Below, in pieces: positions 55,197-64,000 of a stretch of 64,000 nt of DNA. Position numbers and translations under genes: made by a program. Each line of letters begins with the position of its first letter. Position 1 is the first letter of the stretch. The DNA is taken from the NCBI GenBank assembly GCA_029582265.1, contig CM055837.1:9623926-9687925 (forward strand), written 5' to 3'. The notes under the pieces were generated by a model. That model made no database searches and had not been told where the DNA came from. It saw only the letters and a program-made list of their open reading frames with translations. This stretch comes from Zoroaster sp. YZ-2022. Lineage: Eukaryota; Echinodermata; Asteroidea; Forcipulatida; Zoroasteridae.

Positions 55197-56263
55197 TGTT
55201 TTTGTTGTGACAAAAACTTATATCTAGTTTGTATTGATGTGTGACTCGAAGAGTTTATTTGCACTCAAAGGTGTTTTTATTGAATGCAATCCTGTGTTAA
55301 CTATATGCGAGACAATATCCTCCCTGTAGCTGATTGGAATATAAATCTTACCCGATTAATTTCCTGAATGGTAAAAGAAAGAAAAAGAATTGTAACAAAC
55401 CTTGAAACCAGAGCAATAAATGCATGGTTTCCAATGTTTAAACAAACCATCAATTCCTGCGTGTATTCATGAAAAAAAAAAAATATTCAGACCCCCACGG
55501 AAAGGGGACAAAACACCTAAACCTCCTTCCGTACCCGATCAGATTGTTAATCTTAAACTGTAATTGCTTCTCCAAAATGCTTCAATTACACGGCGAGAGC
55601 TCCAAATAGAGGCCGAGCCTTGCGCGTCTCTTCTCCCAGTGGCTTCTAATGAATCAGGGCTCTCCAAAATCTCCCCAGTGTACGGTTTCAGCGTTTATCA
55701 GGCATTGCATCAGATAATGTCACTTCCCGGAGAGGCTCGGACTTGTTTTTCCAGCCCGTAATTTAAGATATTTTTTTTCCTCCTCTGCTGGCATTTTTTT
55801 AATTTAATTTTTTTGTCTTTCTCCAGTGTCTGACTTGACATTAAATGTTCTCAAAGATTTGTGGCAGGGTTGGTTGGCTGACACTTGAGGGGAGAAGCAA
55901 TGTTATTTTTATTAGGAACTGTTCTATCGCTCGCTGCACCGTTTTAACCAAATAAACGTAACATGGTTTTGTGGAGAAATTACCTGCAGTGTAAAAGGGG
56001 CCAGGGGCCTCGGATGATACATGAGAAAGGATAGCATGTTTAGAAAAGCTTAGGACTTTATGAGAAAATAGAGCAATGTGTAAAGCTCATATTTCTCCAA
56101 GAAAATTTCCTCAAATTAAATTGTGATCTTTTTGAGCCAGGAAAGTAAAAAAAACAAAAAACAATCAAATTAAGGAAATAGGATTATCTCCCAAAATAGA
56201 TACATGAATAAAAATTAAACTACTCAATATCAAAACCCAGAGATCAGTGGAACATTGGGTATG
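55197..56263. other. unassigned
   Basis: The plus-strand frame 55564-55761 (65 codons) is GC-richer than its surroundings but has no good splice signals or recognisable motif. A run of A lies at 55471. Confidence 0.4.
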
Positions 56264-56271
56264 AACACGAG

Positions 56272-56697
56272 TAAGCTTGGGCGATAACACGATAATATCG
56301 AATATCGAATATCGCGATACCTTTTTTTTTATTCGATTACGATATCGAGAACCTTTAAGTTATCGAGATATCGGCAAATCGTGATTAAAAAATATATCGC
56401 GATTTAAAACAAAATTGCCATTGTGAGTCAAGTCAGAAATTCCATGGAAACAAAATTAGAACAGTCTTTTCAGCTTCTGGAAGTGAGAAACAAAAGCGAA
56501 CTACTTCGGAAGTACATACACACGCTGCAAACTAATTTGTGATTTATTGTGACGCTTGTAGAGGGGTACATACCTGTGGTTATCGGCTCTAAAGCAATCA
56601 TGTGTGATTGAAAACAATAATCGCGATGCTATCGAAAATCGCGATATATGTTTGCCGATATATCGTGGATGAAAAAAATCGATATCGCCCAAGCTTA
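56272..56697. mobile_element. hAT-type MITE (TAAGCTTGGGCGAT), copy 2
   Basis: Terminal repeats TAAGCTTGGGCGAT, perfect 8-bp duplication AACACGAG (56264-56271, 56698-56705). The body matches 5853-6252, including CAGAAATTCCATGG and AAGCAATCATG. Confidence 0.93.
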
Positions 56698-56725
56698 AAC
56701 ACGAGTGTACACCTTTGGTTATTAC

Positions 56726-57088
56726 TAAGCTTGGGCGATAACACGATAATATCGAATATCGCGATAACCCTTTTTATTCAATTACGATATCGAGAACCTT
56801 TTTAAGTTATCGAGATATCGGCAAATTAATTAAATAAAAATTGCCATTGTGAATCAAGTCAGAAATTCCATGGAAACAAGCTTAGGACGGTCTCTTCAGC
56901 TTTTGGAAGTGTGAAACAAAAGCGAACTACATGTACTTTTAAGTGCATACACACTATGTAAACCAATTTATGATGTGGCTCTAAAGCAATCATGCATGAA
57001 TGAACAAATAATCACGATACTATCGAAAATTGTGATATATGTTTGCCGATATATCGTGGATGAAAAAAATCGATATTGCCCAAGCTTA
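56726..57088. mobile_element. hAT-type MITE (TAAGCTTGGGCGAT), copy 3
   Basis: Same ends, perfect 8-bp duplication GTTATTAC (56718-56725, 57089-57096). It begins 28 bp after copy 2 ends, in the same orientation, with an internal deletion. The separate target duplications show two independent insertions. Confidence 0.93.
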
Positions 57089-57273
57089 GTTATTACACTG
57101 TTTCACTGTTAAAATACTGAATTATTGTCTGAGAACTTGTTCCATCTGACGTGCTGTAGGTCATTTGAGAAAATCTATGACAGATTTGACATGGATCACA
57201 GTCATGATTCTTTTTCACCATTAGAATGAATACATGTACATACAAATCTGGAAGCACGTTCACTATTTACTCA

Positions 57274-57363
57274 TTAACCCTAACTCCCTAGACAACAAAG
57301 GCAGTTGGAGGATTTTGAAGGATTTTTATTGTTCAGTAACAATGCTTAGGGAGTTAGGGTTAA
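57274..57363. mobile_element. TTAA MITE family B, 90-bp miniature
   Basis: TTAACCCTAACTCCCTAGAC to TTAGGGAGTTAGGGTTAA, inverted relative to 5334-5423. Its right TTAA is also the edge of a SINE AAT tail, so it landed at the end of the microsatellite. Confidence 0.9.
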
Positions 57364-57718
57364 TAATAATAATAATAATGTCGGGCATTTTAAAGTGCTT
57401 TTAAACAAGGTATCAAAGCGCTGTACATTATTACCCCTGCTCATCAGTCGCATAAATCATTCCAGAAACCATCTCAGCTCCGTGGGGAGTATACAGCTCA
57501 ATTGCTGCCATTTCGGCGCATATGGGCTAATCAAACACAACAACCAACTGTGCCCTCACAGGTACCCATTTACTCCTGGGTGGAGAGAAGCAATTATGGT
57601 AAAGTGTCTTGCTCAAGGACACAAGTACCACGGTCGCGGTTGGGATTCGAACCCACATTCTGACGACTCAGCCATCAGAACACAAATCCGATGCACTAAA
57701 CCGCTCGACCATGGCACC
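57364..57718 (-). mobile_element. GGCCGAGCGG-type SINE, divergent subfamily
   Basis: Minus copy with head GGTGCCATGGTCGAGCGGTT, B-box GGTTCGAATCC, an extra GCGACCGTGGTACTTG segment and a different 3' end (CAGCGCTTTGATACCTTG, AAAATGCCCGAC) before the ATT tail. The central body is shared with the common SINE. Confidence 0.88.
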
Positions 57719-57769
57719 CTTAGAACTACCTCACGTCCATCAAAATCCACCCCCTGGTTTTGCTTGATT

Positions 57770-58190
57770 TCGGCAAATTGAGCATGATGCATACCAAAAT
57801 CCATCAAACTCCACCGGCTGCTTTTTGTTTGATTCAGGACTGTATATAGCCAAGCCATGGATGCTTTGCATTTGCTACTGTACCAATGTGTGCCAAATCC
57901 ATCAAACTCCACTGGCTGCTTTTGTTGGATTCAGGACTGTGTATAGCCAAGCCATGGATGCTTTGCATTTGCTACTGTACCAATGTGTACCAAATCCATC
58001 AAACTCCACCGGCTGCTTTTGTTGGATTCAGGACTGTGTATAGCCAAGCCATGGATGCTTTGCATTTGCTACTGTACCAATGTGTACCAAATCCATCAAA
58101 CTCCACCGGCTGCTTTTGTTGGATTCAGGACTGTGTATAGTCAAGCCATGGATGCTTTGCATTTGCTACTGTACCAATTCCATCAAAGTC
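57770..58190. repeat. 97-bp x4 minisatellite
   Basis: Four units with AGCCATGGATGCTTTGCATT, TGCTACTGTACCAATGTGT, AATCCATCAAACTCCACCGG and GCTTTTGTTGGATTCAGGAC. Near-identical, so recent. Its frames are artefacts. One interrupted unit lies at 38.3 kb. Confidence 0.95.
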
Positions 58191-58325
58191 CAACATTTTT
58201 ACTGCATGTTGATGGATTTGGGATGGTTTCTAGCAAAAATGCCTTGGAGTTAGGGTTTTAAAGACATAATGAAAATGAACGGAGACTTTCACAAGATGGT
58301 TCCTGTAGATATTTTTCTTGATTCT

Positions 58326-58639
58326 TTAACCCTAACCTTCCCAAATCCTCCAAAATCCTCTTTGCTAAAGTGAAGGATTTTGGAGGATTGAGTTTATTAG
58401 GCATACTTGCCTTTCCATGGTACATGTACATCCATGTTTGTTGTAGTGATTGCAAGGTCAGTGCTTGGGTCAGTGGACACTGTTTATTGCTCCATGCATG
58501 CAGGGAGGGTCCCTGGCCATGTACATTGTATCATAGATTAGAAACGTGTGCATACATGCCATGCGCTTGCTTTACAACTGAAGGATTTTGGAGGATTCAA
58601 GTTATATGTAAGCAAATGGGCCAAGGGAGTTAGGGTTAA
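58326..58639. mobile_element. TTAA MITE family B copy
   Basis: TTAACCCTAACCTTCCCAAA to GGGAGTTAGGGTTAA with the complete core. Its right TTAA is immediately followed by GGCCGGTTTATGC of the next element. Confidence 0.9.
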
Positions 58640-58785
58640 GGCCGGTTTATGCTTCACACGAATGCAAAAGCGAAGCGAATAATATCATGGCGTCAACAGT
58701 GGTTGAAATAGCACAACTTCATTGTCAACCTCGCATAGTTATTCACTTTGATTTCACATGCGCGTGAAGTATGAACCGACCTTTA
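58638..58785. mobile_element. AAGGCCGGTTTATGCTTCAC MITE, 148 bp
   Basis: Left AAGGCCGGTTTATGCTTCAC and right GTGAAGTATGAACCGACCTT are inverted over about 20 bp with three mismatches. Target duplication cannot be separated from the shared TTAA/TTTA. Confidence 0.72.
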
Positions 58786-60344
58786 TCAAATGTGGATGCA
58801 TTAACAGATATTTTACCGAGGGTGTGCAATCCCTTTAAATATTTAAACGTCCCCTCGTCAAACCCTTCAGGGTACGTGGAGGTGTCATGTTAGCTTATTT
58901 CGTAACTTAGTTACACTGCGCTGGTGAATGTTCGATCTGTCAAATCGCTGAAAAAAAAAAGTTTTTCAGCTGCGTTAGAAAAAAACAAAAACATGTTGCT
59001 ATTCATGTTTTCGTTTGAAGGGTTAAAGGTACACGACGTTAGGTATAGCATTGGAATGAATGAAACTGAACATCAGGGGTCCACCGATGGAATCATATTC
59101 ATTATGTCATTGACTATGATGTCACAAAATGAAGAGCGCCCTCGCTCTTGGTTCATGTATGCGCATGGAGTGGTCCCCAGACTTTATTCTATCAAGAATA
59201 GTGACAGGCTCCAGCCGTTCAAGGGATTTCAGTGGATACGAAGATCTCATGGCGTCACACTTCTAGGCTCACGCGCAAATGTAACGCTACTATGCACGCG
59301 CATACTTCCGCCATCCAAATATCGCTGGGGACATTGCACGTGGACGACCATCATCGCAAAGTTGAATCTCCAGGAAACAATTCACAAGCCTCAATGCTTG
59401 ATGTCAGATCTTCAGGTTAGCAGGCGTGATATTCTTCCTACTTTTGTAGGAAATCCTACGTTTTGATTTTGAAAATCCTACCATGAAACCGGGTTCCGAC
59501 TAACTTCAGACCATGGAAACTTTCCTTGTGTATTATTTTATTGTAAATAAGTATGACTAATTGCGGTGCCACCATGTGAAATTCTCTGTTGAGTAGTAAT
59601 ATTGTAAATACCAAGATAAAAACAGTTTCCTTGCTATACATGGCTATAGAGATAAATCGCTATAGGCTAGTATATGCCTTAGAATGATAATGGCAACATT
59701 TTTTTCTACCTTTTCATTTTATCACAATATCATCCCTGGTTATTATGCACACTCATAGACTCGGCACGTTTTCATGAACCAACTGAGCGGCCTTCAGTTT
59801 GTGACACCATATGCAGTTAGATTTTGGCTTTCACTATAAATGACACTCCATAAGTTGATTAAGGACATCATGATGAGATATCCAATTTTGCCTCATTTTC
59901 AAAGGAGGGGGAAACACAACTGTTGGGATCGTTTGTTAATTGTGGTTGTCCTGAAGGAAACTGCTATTGTTTTTGTTTTGTAAACACCCACCCTCTTTGC
60001 CTTGTGAATCCTTTAAGTGTCATGATCATTTAAAAAAAAAAATTGTCCTTGCCTTGTGGCTCCCATTTTGTACCATCCTTGATCAGCCACTGAGCTGTCC
60101 TTACAGTAAACCCTTCATTCAGCAATGCGACTTTGGAGATCCCCGAAGGGCATACCCTCTGCTTTAACCCTGATACAGAATCCACCATCTCCGTGTGATG
60201 ACATTTGGCCGTAATTTGGCTAGCCTCCCACTAATTTGTTTTCCCAGACTCGTTGAGTCCCACAGAATTGAGGATCGTATTTTGCCATAGCTAGCGCAGC
60301 GCTTGCCATTTCATGTTGGCAGAGCACTGACTTCAGACAATATT
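58786..60344. other. unassigned, includes a 180-codon open frame
   Basis: The frame 58924-59466 (+) encodes 180 residues without recognised motifs. Its 3' part overlaps a CTGAAGATCT-type inverted repeat end (59372-59416), so I think it is non-coding. 59548-59610 (minus) is a Penelope-like scrap (GGTGCCACCATGTGAAATTC, GAGTAGTAAT). Confidence 0.4.
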
Positions 60345-60880
60345 GTGGGGGGGGGGGGGGAGAAGGGGAGGAGAGGGAGAAGGGGGAGAGAGGAGAAGGG
60401 GGAGAGAGGAGAGGGAGAAGGGGGAGAGAGGAGGGAGAAGGAGAAGGGGGAGAGAGGAGAGGGAGAAGGAGAAGGGGGAGAGAGGAGGAGAGGGAGAGAG
60501 GAGAGGGAGAAGGGGGAGAGAGGAGAGGGGAGAAGGGGGAGAGAGGAGAGGGAGAAGGGGTAGAGAGGAGAGGGGAGGAGAGAGGAGAAGGGGAGGAGGA
60601 GAGGAGAAGGGAGGGAGGGAGGAGAAGGGAGGGAAGGGAGGGGACAGGGAGACAGGAGGGACAGGAGGGGACAGGAGGGGACAGGGAGGGACAGGAGGGA
60701 CAGGGAGGGACAGGGAGGGGACAGGGAGGGGACAGGGAGGGGACAGGGAGGGGACAGGGAGGGGACAGGGAGGGGACAGGGAGGGGACAGGGAGGGGACA
60801 GGGAGGGGACAGGGAGGGGACAGGGAGGGGACAGGGAGGGGACAGGGAGGGGACGAGACAGGGTGGGGGAGGGGGAGAGA
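60345..60880. repeat. G-rich polypurine tract with 11-bp satellite
   Basis: A G run (about 12) is followed by GGGAGA/GGAGAGGGAGAAGG repeats to 60640 and then by about 17 copies of the 11-bp unit AGGGGACAGGG to about 60855. The + strand has almost no pyrimidine except one C per unit. Runs of 3-4 G spaced by 1-3 bp throughout predict strong G-quadruplex potential. The Gly/Arg/Glu-rich frames are artefacts. Confidence 0.97.
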
Positions 60881-61034
60881 GAAGAATGTTAAGGTATTTA
60901 GTGACTGGTTGAATGGGAATCTTGCCTAAGGCAGTGCTTTGTACTTCTGATGAAGAGGATGGTTCCTACTGGTAGGTGACAGATACCTCAAAATGGTTAT
61001 CTATACTGTACATGTAAATAATGTTTCTTAAGAA

Positions 61035-61320
61035 CAGGTCTGTGATTTCTCTGAATTTTTCCTGATTTCAGGATTTTTTTTTACAAATCTCCCTTTGCCT
61101 CAAAATTTTCTTGAAAGAAGAGAAGTAGCCACCAAGCAAATAAAAGAAGTATCCCTTATTGTGTCCAACCCTCTAGTTTCTTGTTTGTGGGGAGTCTGTA
61201 AATCCTCCAAAATCAAACATCCAGGAGGATCAGGGGGCTTTGTCCTCTAGACCAAAGGGAGACCCAGGCCTGCTATCCATTTTGCAGGATTTGTTACTTT
61301 TGTCAAATCACACTCCTGAA
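61035..61320 (+). mobile_element. 58-bp-unit dispersed repeat, single-unit copy
   Basis: CAGGTCTGTGATTTCTCTGA, GAGAAGTAGCCACCAAGCAA, AAACATCCAGGAGGATCAGG, GACCAAAGGGAGACCCAGGC and TCAAATCACACTCCTGAAAG. One unit only; it shares both ends with 26241-26895, giving about 280 bp as the basic length. Confidence 0.75.
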
Positions 61321-61465
61321 AGAAACATGATTGTGCTCTTACCAGATTTACCAATGAAAGATGTATAGAATTGCTGTTTTTACAAGGGTCTCGGGAAATA
61401 ATTAACTTTCCAAATAACATAATACTAACCTGTGAATATATGTATCATCACAGGTTTGATCATGC

Positions 61466-61554
61466 TTAACCCTAACTCCCTAGACAACAAAGCCAGTTGG
61501 AGGATTTGAAGGATTTTTATTGTTTTAATACAATGCCTCGGGAGTTAGGGTTAA
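61466..61554. mobile_element. TTAA MITE family B, 89-bp miniature
   Basis: TTAACCCTAACTCCCTAGAC to GGGAGTTAGGGTTAA, almost identical to 57274-57363 and in the same orientation. Confidence 0.9.
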
Positions 61555-61810
61555 TGTTTTGTTTTTTAGAAAACAAAAATCTTTTACATGTACATGTACA
61601 TGTACATGATTTTCAATTTTTTATTTTATGTTTTACAAAAACCTTGTTGTAAATTCAACATAACATTTCCTTTTTCTCTAAGATGAAATCACTTCCAACA
61701 AAATAATTTCTCAGGGTGATTGACAATTGTACCAACTTTATACCAAAGTTTTTTTAGTTAATAAATTGTTAATTTGACAATCTAGTAATCCCCAAAGGTG
61801 TACCTTCCCT
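61555..61810. other. AT-rich, ends with GGGAAGGT-type terminus
   Basis: Contains five consecutive ACATGT words (about 61586-61609) and CTCAGGGTGATTGACAATTG like 46180-46210. It ends GGTGTACCTTCCCTTTAA, the right terminus of the 45944-type element, whose TTAA is also the left TTAA of the next MITE. Confidence 0.5.
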
Positions 61811-62308
61811 TTAATCCTAACCCCTTAGGTATTCTGGCTAGGAACCTTCCTGAATCCTCCAAAATCCATCAGTTGCACTTTTGCAGACCTCCCAACATGT
61901 ACGTTTTTGGCGTAATTTTTACGTTTTTTTCACCCATTTTACGCTTAGCCCTTAATGGCTGGATTCATAAAAATCCAAGAATGAAATAGATTTTACTCTG
62001 ACAAGATTTGACCATACCTTGCTCTGTGTGCATTGCGACATCGACACAATGACTACCGGCTTGAAGAAAGTACGATTTTTGAAAACTGAATGTTGGGAGG
62101 TCTGCTTTTGGAAACATGCCCTTATCTTCAAAATGCACCATGCATTTTCGTTGATCTTTCATATTCAGCACTTACAGCCTGTACTTCTTGCCAGGTAGTA
62201 ATTTTGTCCCATTTGCAAGTACAAACTAGTTTCCAACAGGGCTGAATTTTTCCCCCCCAAAAAGTGCCCCTTGGAGGATTTTGCTTGACATGGGGTGGTT
62301 AGGGTTAA
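61811..62308. mobile_element. TTAA MITE family B, GGGGCAC subtype, inverted, with insertion
   Basis: TTAATCCTAACCCCTTAGGT to GTGGTTAGGGTTAA. Reads in reverse of 46381-46683 (GGCTAGGAACCTTCCTGAAT; AAAAGTGCCCCTTGGAGGAT). Split by a 221-bp element. Confidence 0.85.
61884..62104. mobile_element. CAGACCTCCCAAC MITE, 6-bp target duplication
   Basis: Ends CAGACCTCCCAACATG and CTGAATGTTGGGAGGTCTG (14-bp inverted repeat), flanked by CTTTTG (61878-61883, 62105-62110). The uninterrupted host sequence at 46381-46683 supports precise insertion. Superfamily undetermined. Confidence 0.87.
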
Positions 62309-62712
62309 ACCACAGGTTCTTCGCAGAACCAAGCTAAACTCAAGGGAAATTACTTCACAATGTTTCTCTGCATGTACATGTACATGTAGCACCTTTTTGT
62401 GATAAACAATTGATTTAAATTTGCCCTACACCATGTCACCTCTGTTGCTTGTGATTCATCATGTACTTGTATAAAATGATTGCATCATAATTCCTGTACA
62501 TGCATGTGCAAATTAGAAATGTTGCCAAAAATATTATTATTTTTTTTTAATAAGCCTTACTCGGATAATTGCTGTTGTAGGACTTATTTTGAATTACGAA
62601 AGTTATGTTTCTATGCTATAATGTTTAACTAAGTCCACGTGTACATGTTTGTACAGTAAGCTACAAAACCATATAGAACTCAACTTTGTCCAAAGTATCA
62701 CAAACTTTGTAA
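62309..62712. other. unassigned
   Basis: ACATGTACATGTAC words at 62371-62388. No exon or inverted-repeat element recognised. Confidence 0.4.
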
Positions 62713-63081
62713 TTAACCCTAACCTTCCCAAATCCTCCAAAATCCTCTTTGCCAAAGTGAAGGATTTTGAAGGATTGAGGTTACATGCTACATGCTCTTT
62801 GCTAAAGTGAAGGATTTTGGAGGACTGAGGTTATTAGGCATACTTGCCTTTCCATGGTACATGTACATCCATATTTGCTGTAGTGATTGCAAGGACAATG
62901 CGTGGGTCAGTGGTCACTGTTTATTGCTCCATGCATGCAGGGAGGGTCCCTGGCCATGTACTTATGTATCACAGATTAGAAACACATGTGTGCATACATG
63001 TCATGTGCTTGCTTTACTACTGAAGGATTTTGGAGGATTCAGGTTATGTGTAAGCAAATGGGCCTAGGGAGTTAGGGTTAA
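62713..63081. mobile_element. TTAA MITE family B copy
   Basis: TTAACCCTAACCTTCCCAAA to GGGAGTTAGGGTTAA with a two-fold left-end block and the usual core, slightly diverged (GATTGCAAGGACAATGCGTG). Confidence 0.9.
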
Positions 63082-63274
63082 TATAATATAATTATGACAT
63101 GTGTACATGTGTACGGAACTGATTCGGCACATACATGTAGTACTGACTAATTCATACTCTCAAAAGCAATCAAATGATGCTAATTGTGATGACATCAAAA
63201 CCTGACATTTGCACAAATAATTTGCGAAAACTTTAGACAATATTTCAAATCATTCACTGCAAATTTTCGATGTC

Positions 63275-64000
<726 letters not shown>

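Noticed and set aside
58924..59466. 180-residue open frame as a gene
   Set aside because: No recognisable motif, and its 3' part overlaps a MITE-like inverted repeat end; kept only as an unassigned stretch.
60303..60912. Gly/Arg/Glu-rich frames of 86 and 189 residues
   Set aside because: Arise from the polypurine repeat; the 11-bp period rotates through all frames.

Overview
The window is eukaryotic nuclear DNA from an animal, most likely a marine invertebrate. I lean towards an echinoderm or another invertebrate deuterostome, but nothing here proves it. Supporting signs are the single spliced exon with a strong GT donor and AG acceptor, tRNA-derived SINEs with ATT tails, dozens of short inverted-repeat transposons (MITEs), minisatellites, and many copies of the self-complementary word ACATGTAC. 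There are no bacterial operons, no rRNA genes, no intact tRNA genes and no CRISPR array.

Coding content is minimal. The one convincing exon is 11647-12096 (+): 450 bp, 150 codons, phase 0 at both ends, encoding the end of a spectrin repeat, a hinge-like linker and a second helical stretch. Its layout resembles the repeat-3/hinge-2 part of dystrophin-family proteins, but the assignment is tentative. If it belongs to such a giant gene, most of the window is probably intron. A second, weak candidate is a first exon at 4054-4140 encoding a membrane-anchor N-terminus.

Nearly everything else is mobile DNA, much of it nested. (1) At least seven families are bounded by TTAA (piggyBac-like and Kolobok-like), with about 30 copies from 0.5 to 63 kb. 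(2) hAT-type elements have perfect or near-perfect 8-bp target duplications at 5.85, 27.8, 46.8, 56.27 and 56.73 kb. (3) A decayed PIF/Harbinger element at 9483-10859 sits inside a 46-bp satellite and keeps pieces of both its transposase and its Myb-like partner. (4) Tc1/mariner-like TA elements occur at 12.5, 12.9, 32.4, 33.8 and 35.1 kb. (5) Penelope-like fragments carry hammerhead-like motifs. (6) tRNA-derived SINEs occur at 14.7, 23.7, 27.4, 44.9, 48.8, 49.7, 57.4 and 63.8 kb.

Tandem arrays are prominent: 46 bp (8.7-11.2 kb), 58 bp (26.4 kb), 98 bp (40.3-42.3 and 44.7-45.7 kb), 23 bp (47.8-48.5 kb), about 147 bp (54.0-55.1 kb), 97 bp (57.8 kb), an 11-bp G-rich tract (60.6-60.9 kb), and AAT microsatellites of about 950 and 490 bp. 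The most unusual structures are the 98-bp array flanked by an 18-bp direct repeat, the nested hAT locus at 46.8-48.6 kb, and the head-to-head AAT/ATT tract at 22.8-23.7 kb.

All assignments come from reading the sequence without database searches. Element boundaries rest on visible inverted repeats and target duplications; superfamily names are inferred from these.
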